Assembly: GCA_017983755.1 (NCBI GenBank)
Contig: JAGOAU010000001.1
Span: forward strand, 124,001 to 188,000
Source: Azonexus sp.
GTDB lineage: Bacteria; Pseudomonadota; Gammaproteobacteria; Burkholderiales; Rhodocyclaceae
Length of the DNA: 64,000 bases
Direction of reading: 5' to 3'
Each line of letters starts with the position of its first letter. The first letter of the stretch is position 1. Positions 25,007 through 33,416 of the stretch are shown piece after piece. Below the pieces are notes generated by a model, which saw nothing but the letters and a program-made list of their open reading frames with translations, did no database searches and was not told where the DNA came from. The translations under genes and the position numbers were made by a program.

Positions 25007-25441
25007 TCAGAGAACGACCGTGATTTCCTCGCGGCGTACCAATTCCTGTTCGAGCAGGACGCCGTCCAGGGCCAGGGCGTCCTGGGCCGACAACAGGCCG
25101 ACGGCGGCGCGGCTATCATCGACCACCGGCATGTGCCGGTAGCCGCCCTCGTACATCAGGTGCAGGGCATGGCCGAACGGCTTGTCGATATGGATCGTCT
25201 GCGGATCCTTGGTCATCACGTGGGCGACGTGGATGGTGTCGAGCGGGCAGCTCAGCGCGACGCAGCGGAAGACGATGTCCCGCTCGGTGAAGATCCCCAG
25301 CAGCCGCGTGCCGTCGACGACGAGCACGGCCGAGGATTTCCATTCCTTCATGATGAAGGCGCATTCGCGGATGGAGTAGTTGGGAGCGACGGTCGGGAAA
25401 GGGCGATTGCCCAGGACTTGGTGAATCGGGCGGTACTGCAT
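25007..25441 (-). CDS. Two-CBS-domain protein
   Basis: 144 residues from the ATG at 25441, which has AAAGGAGA correctly placed. Two CBS units fill the protein: residues 15-65 (IRECAFIMKEWKSSAVLVVD...GIFTERDIV) and 75-135 (VMTKDPQTIHIDKPFGHALHLMYEGGYRHMPVVDD...GLLSAQDAL). CBS pairs bind adenosine ligands such as AMP or ATP and act as energy sensors. With no attached catalytic domain it probably regulates a partner; the neighbouring Calvin genes do not prove a link. Confidence 0.85.
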   Translation of the reverse strand: MQYRPIHQVLGNRPFPTVAPNYSIRECAFIMKEWKSSAVLVVDGTRLLGIFTERDIVFRCVALSCPLDTIHVAHVMTKDPQTIHIDKPFGHALHLMYEGGYRHMPVVDDSRAAVGLLSAQDALALDGVLLEQELVRREEITVVL

Positions 25442-25863
25442 GGCATCTCCTTTCAAAGGGAAGCGGAAAAGCAGATGAATCCATTGCGAAGAGCATCCGG
25501 CGGCGGGATGCCCCGGCAATCGGGAAAGAACGGGCTGGGTTCTTTGCCGCGAATGTTTACGCATAATTCAAGCCATTGCGCACTGATAAACAAAAACCAA
25601 TAAAAACAGTCGGATATGAATTCATGGATGGCGCCGGCAAGCAAGGCCGTGCACCAGTCTGGTGAAACGCAATGAAAACGCGACCCAAGTTGGTGCCCGG
25701 ACGACAGGTGCGCAACCGCCCGGAAGCCGCATTGAACTGTCGCGCGCCGGTCGGGCCAAACCACTACACTTTTGAATTCCCGGTTCCCGCATCGACACAT
25801 AAATAAACATGCCGCCTTACCCGATCACCCCGCCGGCCGGCGCCGAACAGGAATGAGGCGTCC
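25442..25863. other. Intergenic region of 422 bases
   Basis: It lies between the divergent CBS-domain and acpH genes. The stretch 25550-25625 is AT-rich (with CATAATTC and AATAAAAACAG) and probably carries promoters. No convincing gene, hairpin with T-run or repeat was found. Confidence 0.4.
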
Positions 25864-26457
25864 ATGAATTTCCTCGCCCACGCCGTGCTGGCCGGGGATG
25901 ACCCGGCGCTGATCGTCGGTGGCGTCGTCGGCGACTGGATCAAGGGTCCGCTGCCCGGCACCTTGCCGGCCGACCTCGCTCGCGGCGTCGCGCTCCACCG
26001 TGCCATCGACAGCCACGCCGAAACCCACCCCGCCTTCCAGCGCAGCCGCAACCGCGTCTCGCCCCCACGACGCCGCTATGCCGGCATCTTCGTCGACATC
26101 TACTACGACCACCTGCTCGCCCGCGACTGGCCGCAACAGCCGCCGCTGGCCGACACCTGCCAGCACATCTACCGCCACATCGCCGCCCGCCTCGCCGACC
26201 TGCCCGACCACGCCCGCCCTGCCATGACCCTGATGGCCCGCGAAGACTGGCTGGCCAGCTACGTCCACCTTGCCGGCATCGCCGACGTCCTGCAGCGCAT
26301 GAGCCGGCGCGCGCGCCAGCCGAACCCGCTGGCCGGCGGCGAGGTGGAGTTTCTGGCGGATGCCGCCGGGTTCAAGGCGGATTTCGAATGCTGGTACGCC
26401 GACGCGCAGGCCTTCGCCGCCGCCTGGCGTCTGCCGGCGGAGGCCGGACCAGGCTGA
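25864..26457 (+). CDS. acpH: Acyl carrier protein phosphodiesterase-like protein
   Basis: 197 residues. The N-terminus MNFLAHAVLAGDDPALIVGG then GDWIKG, with the catalytic-type Asp, followed by GVALHRAIDSHAETHP and a helical remainder, matches AcpH/YajB. That enzyme releases 4'-phosphopantetheine from acyl carrier protein and is HD-fold related. It appears to stand alone. A copy of the longer T-rich GTCGACCGCAG element begins six bases after its stop. Confidence 0.8.
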   Translation: MNFLAHAVLAGDDPALIVGGVVGDWIKGPLPGTLPADLARGVALHRAIDSHAETHPAFQRSRNRVSPPRRRYAGIFVDIYYDHLLARDWPQQPPLADTCQHIYRHIAARLADLPDHARPAMTLMAREDWLASYVHLAGIADVLQRMSRRARQPNPLAGGEVEFLADAAGFKADFECWYADAQAFAAAWRLPAEAGPG

Positions 26458-26490
26458 TTTTCGGCGGTTTTTTCCGGTCGACCGCAGCAG
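26456..26490 (+). repeat. GTCGACCGCAG repeat copy 4, full-length form
   Basis: The core is at 26477-26487. It is preceded by GATTTTCGGC and a six-T run, and followed by CAG. It begins at the stop codon of acpH and shares a near-identical layout with the copy at 32213. Confidence 0.8.
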
Positions 26491-26545
26491 ACGACGCCGG
26501 CACCGGCCGGGCGATCCATGATCAACCGCCAGGCCTTGGGAAGAA

Positions 26546-26869
26546 TCAACGAGGGCCGACGCGGTTGACCGGGCCGCCGCGGTTGCCAGGAACACCAACG
26601 TTTCCGGCTGCGCCGGGCTGGTTGATGCCAGGGTCAACGACACCCGCGCCAGGCGCGCCAACACCCACGCGAGCACGCGGAACACCAACGTTGCCCGCCG
26701 CACCGGGTTGATTTATTCCGGGATCGACTACGCCTGCACCAGGTGCACCACGGCCCGGGGCCGCCACACACCCCTTGGGCACGCCCACCGACTTGCAATA
26801 AACAACTGCGTTGGCAGTCGGCACGACAAACAGCCCAGCCAACACTGCAACCGAAAATAGACGGAACAT
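26546..26869 (-). CDS. Secreted Gly/Pro-rich protein with an internal duplication
   Basis: 107 residues from the ATG at 26869 (AGGAG ten bases ahead). The N-terminus MFRLFSVAVLAGLFVVPTANAVVY is a signal peptide with a likely cut after ANA. Mature sequence: one Cys pair (YCKSVGVPKGC) and then a 24-residue unit (GAPGAGVVDPGINQP followed by GAAGNVGVP) present twice and separated by five residues. Codons differ between the two copies although the residues are identical. No enzyme domain was recognised; it is probably periplasmic or surface located. Confidence 0.65.
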   Translation of the reverse strand: MFRLFSVAVLAGLFVVPTANAVVYCKSVGVPKGCVAAPGRGAPGAGVVDPGINQPGAAGNVGVPRARVGVGAPGAGVVDPGINQPGAAGNVGVPGNRGGPVNRVGPR

Positions 26870-26955
26870 GCTTTTCTCCTTAAACAGGTTCAAAAATTAC
26901 CGATGGAGACAGAGGAACCGGAAGCGGCCCAGATTGAATGAAAACTTGCCCCCGA

Positions 26956-27933
26956 TCAGAACTCGACCTCGATGCCTTTGGCCTTCGCCACGGCGAGAAC
27001 CGCATCGAAGACTTTCGCGTGGTCCCACGGCGCGTCCGCAGCCTCGTTGCGAAACTCGCGGAAGGCCCGCTCGACGTTCATGTACAGGCGCGCCGGAGCC
27101 TTCCATCCGCCGTAGGGTCCGAAATCGATCTTCTTCGATGCCTCCAGGGCGCTCAGACCCTGGCCGAAGCAGCGCTTCGATTCTTCACGCACGTATTCGA
27201 GGTAGGCCTTCATCTCCATCGCACCCTCGATCCCGCACACCGGCCCGTGTCCGGGGACGATGACCTCCGGCTCAAGCGAGACGATGAGATCGAGAACCTT
27301 GAGCCATTTTTCGTAAGTGCCGTTCCAGCCCATGGGGGTGCACTCGCGGAAGATCACGTCGCCGGCGAAGACGACCTTTTCCTCGGGCACATGGATGATC
27401 GTGTCACCGATCTGGTGGCACGGCCCCACGTAGATGAGGTGCACCTCGGTGCCGTCGAGATCCAGCACGTGCCGCTCCTCGAACACGGTGGTCGGCAGCA
27501 CCAGCCGGATACCATCGAAGTCGTAATCCTGCTTCAGTTGCCGAGCAACGGCCAGCGCCCCGGGGTGCAGGGCATTGAGCAGCAAGCGCGTGAGGAAGCG
27601 ATCAGAGCCCTTGATCAGTTGCCGGGTCTCCTCCGGATCGGCAACCTGCGGCATCAGCTCCCTGACCCGCCGATGCGCGATGATCTCGGCACCCTCGAAG
27701 AGCTGGTTCCCCCACACGTGGTCGCCGTCCTCGTGGGTATTGATCACCCGCTTGGGCGTGTCGCGCCAGACCTTGCCGAACAGCTTGATCATCTGGCGTC
27801 CGTGGGGCAGGTCCGACTGTGTGTCGATGACTACGCCGCCGCCCAGGTTGATGAGTCCCGAGTTGGCATCGCACACGAGGTTCCTCTCGTTCAGCACGGC
27901 GAAGCAGTTGGCGCTGACCTGTTCCAGTTTCAT
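26956..27933 (-). CDS. Metallo-beta-lactamase-fold hydrolase
   Basis: 325 residues, no signal peptide. MBL-fold metal sites: INTHEDGDHVWGN near residue 70 (H-x-D-x-D-H, where most members have H-x-H-x-D-H), GPCHQIGDTIIH with the next His, VVFAGDVIF with the bridging Asp, and VPGHGPVCG with the last His. The closest general type is the MBL enzymes related to quinoprotein relay/hydroxyacyl hydrolases. It precedes the outer-membrane channel and sulfatase genes read in the same direction, so it may act on a product of sulfate ester or aromatic breakdown; this is inference. Confidence 0.75.
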   Translation of the reverse strand: MKLEQVSANCFAVLNERNLVCDANSGLINLGGGVVIDTQSDLPHGRQMIKLFGKVWRDTPKRVINTHEDGDHVWGNQLFEGAEIIAHRRVRELMPQVADPEETRQLIKGSDRFLTRLLLNALHPGALAVARQLKQDYDFDGIRLVLPTTVFEERHVLDLDGTEVHLIYVGPCHQIGDTIIHVPEEKVVFAGDVIFRECTPMGWNGTYEKWLKVLDLIVSLEPEVIVPGHGPVCGIEGAMEMKAYLEYVREESKRCFGQGLSALEASKKIDFGPYGGWKAPARLYMNVERAFREFRNEAADAPWDHAKVFDAVLAVAKAKGIEVEF

Positions 27934-27996
27934 GCCTTCGCCCTCCTGTCGCCACGAGGTTTCATCATGGCGATATCAACGAACGGGAGCAACCTC

Positions 27997-28019
27997 GGGC
28001 GCCTTTGACCAAGGCGCCC
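27997..28019. other. Perfect hairpin downstream of the channel gene
   Basis: A nine-base stem GGGCGCCTT / AAGGCGCCC with a TGACC loop, ten bases past the outer-membrane channel gene stop (read on the minus strand). There is no T-run in either direction, so it is more likely an mRNA-end or processing structure than an intrinsic terminator. Confidence 0.5.
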
Positions 28020-28028
28020 CCCAACCCC

Positions 28029-29012
28029 CTACTTTTCGCTTTTCAGTCGCTTTGAACCTTCCAGCAGCGGGTGCCAGCCGAACACGAGCGAAACCATGAA
28101 GCTGTCCATCTGCAGATCCCCGGGGCCGTTGTCGTTGACGGTCGACTTGTAGCCGAAAGTCAGGTTCAGGTTGTCATTGATCGTGTAGCCCAGGGTCAGG
28201 CCGATACCGACATTGTTGAGTTTCTTCCCCTGCGTGACGCCGTTGATGCTTGCCTGGCCGCCGCTGTACCAGGCCGCGTCGAGGGAGCCCCAGAACTGCT
28301 CGGTGAAGTCGCGGGTCAGGTGGGCGTCGAGCTGGAACATCGGGTCGGTCTTCAGGGTCTGCCCGACATAGTCGGTGTTGTCGCCGAACATCCAGACCGC
28401 CGGCAGGAACTCCAGCGTCGTGCGCCGGCCCGGCACCCAGTCACCGAGTTGCCAGATGACCGGCAAGCCTAGACGGCCATACCAGCGGTTCTGGCCGATG
28501 TTGAGCGGCTTGCTGCTGTCGTACTCGCCGATCGGCAGGGCGAGGTCGGCGAGCAGGTCGAGCGAGAAACCCGGCTCGTAACGCAACGCGTCGGGGATGT
28601 TCTTCTGCGCCTTCGGGCCGATGAGGTTGATGTTGAATTCGAGCATCGGGTCGCCGAAGCCGCTGGCCGACTGGTTGAAGCTGCGGCCACCCACGGTCAC
28701 GTCGCCCGAGATGCGCCCCATCGGCACGATGACCGCGGCGATCGCCGAGCGGTCGAACAACGCGAAGGTATGCGCATAGCCGACCAGGGCCATGGTCGCG
28801 TCGAAATTCGCGCCGGGTGTCACGGTGTGGGCCGGGTCGAACGGGTTGGTGTTGCCACTGATCGAATTGACGATGACCGGCACCGCATTCGCATCGCTCA
28901 GCCCCCGCAGGTAGAAGCGGCCTGGCGTCTGCGCCTGCGCCGCCGTCGTGCAAAGCGCGCCGACAACCGTCAGCACTGCGGCCACCCGGCGTGACCAGTG
29001 TGTCTTGTTCAT
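28029..29012 (-). CDS. Outer-membrane channel of the phenol-pathway MetA/transporter family
   Basis: 327 residues. The N-terminal signal peptide (VAAVLTVVGALCTTAAQA) is followed by a beta-rich mature protein with alternating hydrophobic strands, Gly/Asn turns and a C-terminal strand (MVSLVFGWHPLL). The pattern matches the Phenol_MetA_deg family, outer-membrane barrels found near aromatic-compound degradation genes. It likely lets a small hydrophobic substrate cross the outer membrane. It lies next to the arylsulfatase (61 bases) in the same direction. Confidence 0.7.
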   Translation of the reverse strand: MNKTHWSRRVAAVLTVVGALCTTAAQAQTPGRFYLRGLSDANAVPVIVNSISGNTNPFDPAHTVTPGANFDATMALVGYAHTFALFDRSAIAAVIVPMGRISGDVTVGGRSFNQSASGFGDPMLEFNINLIGPKAQKNIPDALRYEPGFSLDLLADLALPIGEYDSSKPLNIGQNRWYGRLGLPVIWQLGDWVPGRRTTLEFLPAVWMFGDNTDYVGQTLKTDPMFQLDAHLTRDFTEQFWGSLDAAWYSGGQASINGVTQGKKLNNVGIGLTLGYTINDNLNLTFGYKSTVNDNGPGDLQMDSFMVSLVFGWHPLLEGSKRLKSEK

Positions 29013-29073
29013 GATGCCTCCCTCGTTAAAAAAGAAATTTCCCCCTGCGAGCGTTTCAGCGTCGCGCCACCGC

Positions 29074-30936
29074 TCACTGCTTGGGATCGGCCACCATGTC
29101 CTTGGGCGGTACGAACTGCCGCTTGTAGATCAGCGGCGGGTAGCCCGCATCGTCCGCGACGCGCGGCGGCAGCGAATCCTCCAGGGTTTCGAAGGGGGAG
29201 CGGCTGGGCAGGATCACGTTGTTGGCCTGGACGTAGTCGTTCCAGTTCGCGAGCATTTCCTTCAGCTTGTCGGGCCGCTCCGCCGCAAGGTCGATACGCT
29301 CGGCCGGATCGTTCGCCAGGTTGAACAGTTCCCACTCGCTGTTGCCGAAGGGCTTGTACTGCCAGCGCAGCTTCCAGTCGCCCTGCCGCACCGCGCGATT
29401 GCCGAAGACCTCCCAGCCCAGGTAATCCTGCGCCGTGCGTGGCGAGTCGACCTGCCCGGCCAGCATCGGCCCCCAGGACTTGCCCATGAGCGGCGGCATT
29501 TCGTGGCCCCCGGACGTCTTCTTCGGATAAGTGGCGCCGGCCGCTTCGAGCAGGGTCGGCATGATGTCGGCAACGTGCATCACCCCGTGGTTGATGCTGC
29601 CCGCCGGCCGCCTGACCAACGGGCCACTGACGACGAGGGCATTGCGTATGCCGCCCTCGGCGACCCAGCCCTTGTACTGGCTGAAGGGGGTCATCGAGAC
29701 CTGCGCCCACATCGGGCCGTAACCGACGTAGGAACCGGGATCGCCCCAGGCGTTGGGATGGGTCTGCGACCATCTGATCGCCGCGTAGAGGAAGTCGCGC
29801 GTGCCGGGTTTTCCCGCGATCTGGGCGAAGAGGTCGGTGCCCTCGGCGCCGTTGTCGCCGAACACGATGAAGACCGTGTTGTCGTATTCGCCGATCTCCT
29901 TGAGGTGGTCGATGAGCCGCCCGATGTGGAAATCCATGTTCTCCATCATGCCGGCGTAGAGTTCCATTTTCTTGCCGAGGATCGCCCGGCTCGCCGGTGC
30001 CAGCACGATGGGATCCGGCACGAACCACATGCGCTCGGCGAGCTGGGTGCCGGCGGGCATGATACCGAGTTCGACCTGCCGCTTCAGGCGCTCCGCCCGC
30101 ACTGCATCCCACCCCTTGTCGTACTCACCGACGTGGCGATTGCGCCAATCACGCGGCAGATGGTAGGGATCGTGCGGCGCCTGGTGGGCGACATAGGCGA
30201 AGAAGGGCTTGCCATCGCCACGGTTGGCATCGATAAAGCCGATCAGCTTGTCGGTATAGGTCTTGGTCGCGTAATAATCATCGGGCAGTTTCGTCAGATA
30301 GCGCCCGTCCTCGGTGAACACGGACAGGGGCGAGGCGCCCGTGAAATTGGTCATGTCCCAATAGCTGCCGGCACCGTCGAGCAGCGAGAAATCGCGCTCG
30401 AAGCCGCGCGCCGCCGGTATCTGCTCCGGACTCTTGCCGAGATGCCACTTGCCGACCATGTAGGTGTGGTAGCCGGAATCCCTGAGCAGTTGCGGCAGCG
30501 TGGCGACCCGGTTGTTGAGATAGCCCTCGTAGCCGACCGCGCCGCGCTGGTTGGGCGCCGTCCATTCGTCCATGTTGCCGAGGCCGTTGCGATGTGTATC
30601 GACGCCACTCAGCAGCGTTGCCCGCGTCGGGGAGCAGCTCGGGTTGGTATAGAAGTTCGTGAAGCGCACGCCCTTGCTGGCGAGGGAATCCAGATTTGGC
30701 GTCTTGATTTCGCTGCCGAAAGCGCCCATGTCGGAGAACCCCATGTCGTCGCCGAGGATGACGACGATGTTCGGCCGGCGGGGCGCGTCCGCCGCAACGG
30801 CGAGATCCGACACGGCCAGCGTCGCCAGCATGCCGACGATACCGAGCAGACCCGCCAGCCAGCGGCGACGGGATGACTTCCCGTCCGCTGCGCGGGCCGA
30901 AGCCTGTCCCGCGCTTTCCTTCTCCAGACTTGCCAT
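29074..30936 (-). CDS. Arylsulfatase-type sulfatase
   Basis: 620 residues from the ATG at 30936 (AAGGGA upstream; an ATG 30 codons further upstream is less likely). The Cys-type activation motif CSPTR at Cys101 is intact; this Cys is turned into formylglycine by a separate enzyme not seen here. Also visible: NIVVILGDDMGFSDMGAFG with the metal Asp pair, GKWHLGKSP, and VFGDNGAEG. The N-terminus has SSRRRWLAGLLGIVGMLATLAV, resembling a Tat-type signal (S-R-R-x-W/F-L) with a cleavage region at AVAADAP, so the enzyme is likely periplasmic. It removes sulfate from an aryl or alkyl sulfate ester. Confidence 0.9.
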   Translation of the reverse strand: MASLEKESAGQASARAADGKSSRRRWLAGLLGIVGMLATLAVSDLAVAADAPRRPNIVVILGDDMGFSDMGAFGSEIKTPNLDSLASKGVRFTNFYTNPSCSPTRATLLSGVDTHRNGLGNMDEWTAPNQRGAVGYEGYLNNRVATLPQLLRDSGYHTYMVGKWHLGKSPEQIPAARGFERDFSLLDGAGSYWDMTNFTGASPLSVFTEDGRYLTKLPDDYYATKTYTDKLIGFIDANRGDGKPFFAYVAHQAPHDPYHLPRDWRNRHVGEYDKGWDAVRAERLKRQVELGIMPAGTQLAERMWFVPDPIVLAPASRAILGKKMELYAGMMENMDFHIGRLIDHLKEIGEYDNTVFIVFGDNGAEGTDLFAQIAGKPGTRDFLYAAIRWSQTHPNAWGDPGSYVGYGPMWAQVSMTPFSQYKGWVAEGGIRNALVVSGPLVRRPAGSINHGVMHVADIMPTLLEAAGATYPKKTSGGHEMPPLMGKSWGPMLAGQVDSPRTAQDYLGWEVFGNRAVRQGDWKLRWQYKPFGNSEWELFNLANDPAERIDLAAERPDKLKEMLANWNDYVQANNVILPSRSPFETLEDSLPPRVADDAGYPPLIYKRQFVPPKDMVADPKQ

Positions 30937-31206
30937 GCCAAATTTCCCTTGCTCGACCAGGATTGCCGGGCCGGTATGTTTTCGTCGATCGCACCGGCAC
31001 CCCTGTCTCCGGTCGCGCCATGCCACCGGGCATGATGACCGGGTGTCGCGCCACGCCGGCGCAGGCGGCGTTTCCCGCTGCTACACTTGCGCCTGGCCTG
31101 GTCAGGGATCTTGTCCTCAGGGCCGTACCAGCAGCCGACGGGAGGGGCAGAGTGTGCTGCCCGGCCATCGGGGCGTCTATCGGAATTCCGCAAAATACAA
31201 AAAATC

Positions 31207-32187
31207 GTGAGCTCGCCAGCCACCACCAACCCGCCCGTCGTCACCGTGGTCGACATCACCGACCCGGCAGACGCCAACGCGGGCATCGAACTGATCGATC
31301 TGGACGTAGTCCAGCTGCAGTCGGAACCCTTTCGCGCGCACCGCGTGGTGGTTCGCGCCGGCGCTGCCACGGTGATCTTCCATTCGAGCAACGTCCGCCT
31401 GCGGAGCCGCACGAGCTTCGCCGCCGGGCAGGTCGCCTACGTCGTCTTCGGCCCGCGCTCGACCGGGAGTGTCAACGGCATCCCGGTTCGTCCCGGGCTG
31501 ATGCTGGTGGCAGGCTCGACGGCAGAAGGCAGGTTCGTCGTCGATGCCGGCTGGGAAAGCGTCACCCTTCTGCTGCCGGCACAGGATATCCGCGCCCATC
31601 TGGCGGCCCGCCAGCGCGCCAACAGACTGCCGCAGCCGCGCGAAATCGTGACGCTCGAAGCCGACCCGGCAGCGGTCGGCCGGTTGTTCGACCGCGGCAG
31701 GCAATTGACGGAGACTGCCGCAGCGCAGCCGGCCCTCTTCAACGAGCGGCAGGATGAATTGCCGGCGCTGCAGGTCGACCTGCTCGAGAACCTGCTGGCG
31801 GCCATCGGCCAGGCCAGAGTTTTCGAACCCGACGGCAGCGACCGGACCCGGCAGCGGCGCAGCCTCATCGTCAAGGCCGCCGAGGACTATGCCCTGGCGC
31901 AGAACGGCGCCCATCTCTACGTTTCCGATCTGTGCCGGGTCACCGGAGTCAGTGAACGTTCACTGGAATACGCCTTCAAGGAAGTCATGGGGCTGACGCC
32001 GGTGGCCTTTCTGAGCCGGCTGCGACTGCATCGCGTCCGCCAGGCGCTGCTGGCGGCGACGCCGGGATCGACCACCGTCGCGGCCGAGGCGCTGCGCTGG
32101 GGCTTCTGGCACTTCGGTGAATTCGCGCGCGCCTACCACGACTGTTTCGGGGAACTGCCGTCGGATACGCTGCAGCGGACGCGGTAG
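31207..32187 (+). CDS. AraC-family transcriptional regulator
   Basis: 326 residues from the GTG at 31207; the true start is uncertain because no clear ribosome site is visible and the frame stays open upstream to 31087. The C-terminal 100 residues hold the two helix-turn-helix AraC motifs (YVSDLCRVTGVSERSLEYAFKEVMGLTPVAFL, then VAAEALRWGFWHFGEFARAYHDCFGELPSDTL). The N-terminal sensing part is not recognised, though the layout recalls EutR-like regulators. It is divergent from the sulfatase, so it probably controls the sulfatase/channel genes. A T-rich GTCGACCGCAG element follows 26 bases after the stop. Confidence 0.85.
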   Translation: MSSPATTNPPVVTVVDITDPADANAGIELIDLDVVQLQSEPFRAHRVVVRAGAATVIFHSSNVRLRSRTSFAAGQVAYVVFGPRSTGSVNGIPVRPGLMLVAGSTAEGRFVVDAGWESVTLLLPAQDIRAHLAARQRANRLPQPREIVTLEADPAAVGRLFDRGRQLTETAAAQPALFNERQDELPALQVDLLENLLAAIGQARVFEPDGSDRTRQRRSLIVKAAEDYALAQNGAHLYVSDLCRVTGVSERSLEYAFKEVMGLTPVAFLSRLRLHRVRQALLAATPGSTTVAAEALRWGFWHFGEFARAYHDCFGELPSDTLQRTR

Positions 32188-32212
32188 CAGGCAGCGTGAG
32201 TGAACGAGCCTG

Positions 32213-32243
32213 ATTTTCGGCCCATTTTCCCGGTCGACCGCAG
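32213..32243 (+). repeat. GTCGACCGCAG repeat copy 5, full-length form
   Basis: Core at 32233-32243. It is preceded by GATTTTCGGCCCATTTTCCC in the same arrangement as the copy at 26456, here downstream of an AraC-family gene. This repeat of a 30-base layout after a gene end is one reason to treat the family as real. Confidence 0.8.
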
Positions 32244-32332
32244 ACGGCGAATTCGCACCACATGCGCCGGGCAATCCCTTTGCCCAGAATGGTCGCGCCG
32301 GTTTCCCGCGGAGCGAGCGGCACCCTACCGAG

Positions 32333-32695
32333 TCACTTCAGTCTCACGACGTAGAGAACAATTTCGCTATTGCCGACGTTTTTGACCGTGTATTGCGGCC
32401 CCGGCTCCTGAAGCTGCACTTCGCCGGTCTTCCACTCGACCTTTTCGGTCTTGCCGTCGGCGTAGGTCCGCAGCATGGTCCCGCCCTGCAGCGCCCGCAC
32501 GACCCGGGTTGCAGATGTCGACGGGGTGGTCACTTCACCCGGCTTCTGCCGGATCTCCAGCACCTGCAGGCGATCGCTTTCCGCCAGTACCGCCCTGCTG
32601 GCCTGTCCCTTTTCATCCGCCACGGCGAGCGGAATGGCCGCGGTCAGCAACGAAACGAGCAGCGCTCCCCGGTACAACCGATTGAACGATTTCAT
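32333..32695 (-). CDS. Secreted cupin-like protein lacking metal-binding His
   Basis: 120 residues from the ATG at 32695 (AGGAG nine bases ahead). The signal peptide is LLVSLLTAAIPLAVADE, with cleavage after AVA. The mature part is a single small beta-barrel: LQVLEIRQKPGEVTT...TMLRTYADGKTEKVEWKTGEVQL...YTVKNVGNSEIVLYVVRLK. It aligns by eye with the next gene upstream, but the HHHP metal site is replaced by PSTSA, so it may not bind metal. Its 5' end overlaps the upstream cupin frame by 83 bases. Confidence 0.65.
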   Translation of the reverse strand: MKSFNRLYRGALLVSLLTAAIPLAVADEKGQASRAVLAESDRLQVLEIRQKPGEVTTPSTSATRVVRALQGGTMLRTYADGKTEKVEWKTGEVQLQEPGPQYTVKNVGNSEIVLYVVRLK

Positions 32696-33188
32696 GATCG
32701 ACATCTCCTTGTGGATTGGCGGCCGGATCGCGGCCGGGCCCGCAACAGGGGGCTACCGGAAAACCTTTCTTGAATTCGATCCGGGTGAGGTGGAAGGTCT
32801 TGTTGTCCAGGTTCTTGACCGAGTGCGCCGCCTGCGGCGGCATCTTGATCACCAGCGGCAGCTCGATCTTGTCCGGCAGGGGAAGCTTCTGCTCCTTCCC
32901 GTCCTTGTCGAAGTCAGCGAGCTTGGTCAGCGAATCGATCACCAGCACGCTGGGCCACGGGTGGTGGTGCAGCTTTTCCGTCTCGCCCGGCCTGACCGTC
33001 ACCGACAATACCCGGATGTCGTCGTTTTCGAAGATGACTTTGTGATTCCTGGCGCCCGACCGCGTGGCTTCCAGCTTCGGGTTCCATGTCGCGGGATCCG
33101 TTCCGTCGGTGCTGATCGGCATCTCTCCCCAGGCGAGTCCCGCGGCGAAGATCAATGGCATGGCAGCGACTGCTTTCGCGATGTGCAT
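32613..33188 (-). CDS. Secreted cupin-like protein
   Basis: 191 residues from the ATG at 33188 (GGGGG seven bases ahead; two residues further upstream is possible). Signal peptide MHIAKAVAAMPLIFAAGLAWG. The cupin core contains RVLSVTVRPGETEKLHHHPWPSVLVIDS (three adjacent His, the usual metal site) and IKMPPQAAHSVKNLDNKTFHLTRIEFKK. The last 45 residues are compositionally unlike the rest and run through the ribosome site and start of the next gene; a frame change or lost stop near residue 145 is possible. Substrate unknown; it is located in the periplasm. Confidence 0.6.
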   Translation of the reverse strand: MHIAKAVAAMPLIFAAGLAWGEMPISTDGTDPATWNPKLEATRSGARNHKVIFENDDIRVLSVTVRPGETEKLHHHPWPSVLVIDSLTKLADFDKDGKEQKLPLPDKIELPLVIKMPPQAAHSVKNLDNKTFHLTRIEFKKGFPVAPCCGPGRDPAANPQGDVDHEIVQSVVPGSAARFVADRGHSARRGG

Positions 33189-33310
33189 TTTCATTCCCCC
33201 ATGAAAAAGACATGAATTGGACCGGGTGGCTGCCGCGACGTTCCATGACATTGCCACATCGTCGCCCACGCCTGTCGGTCAGCTCCCTGCCGGCCCGAAA
33301 CCATCAGCAA

Positions 33311-33372
33311 TCACTGAACATTCCGATAAAAATACGTGACTATTATTTATCTTTAGACCTTCCTAATATTCG
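33311..33372 (+). promoter_or_regulatory. AT-rich leader of cbbM, candidate CbbR site
   Basis: A 60-base stretch markedly richer in A+T than its surroundings, 45 bases before cbbM. It contains a T-N11-A pattern (TTATTTATCTTTA), the minimal LysR-type half-site layout, and CbbR is encoded directly after cbbM. No exact consensus is claimed. Confidence 0.35.
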
Positions 33373-33416
33373 ATCCATCAACGCTGCCCCGACGAACAAC
33401 CCAAGGAGACAAGACG

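Noticed and set aside
26546-26869. CRISPR-like tandem repeat
   Set aside because: The repeat is at protein level, codons differ and there are only two units with no spacers.
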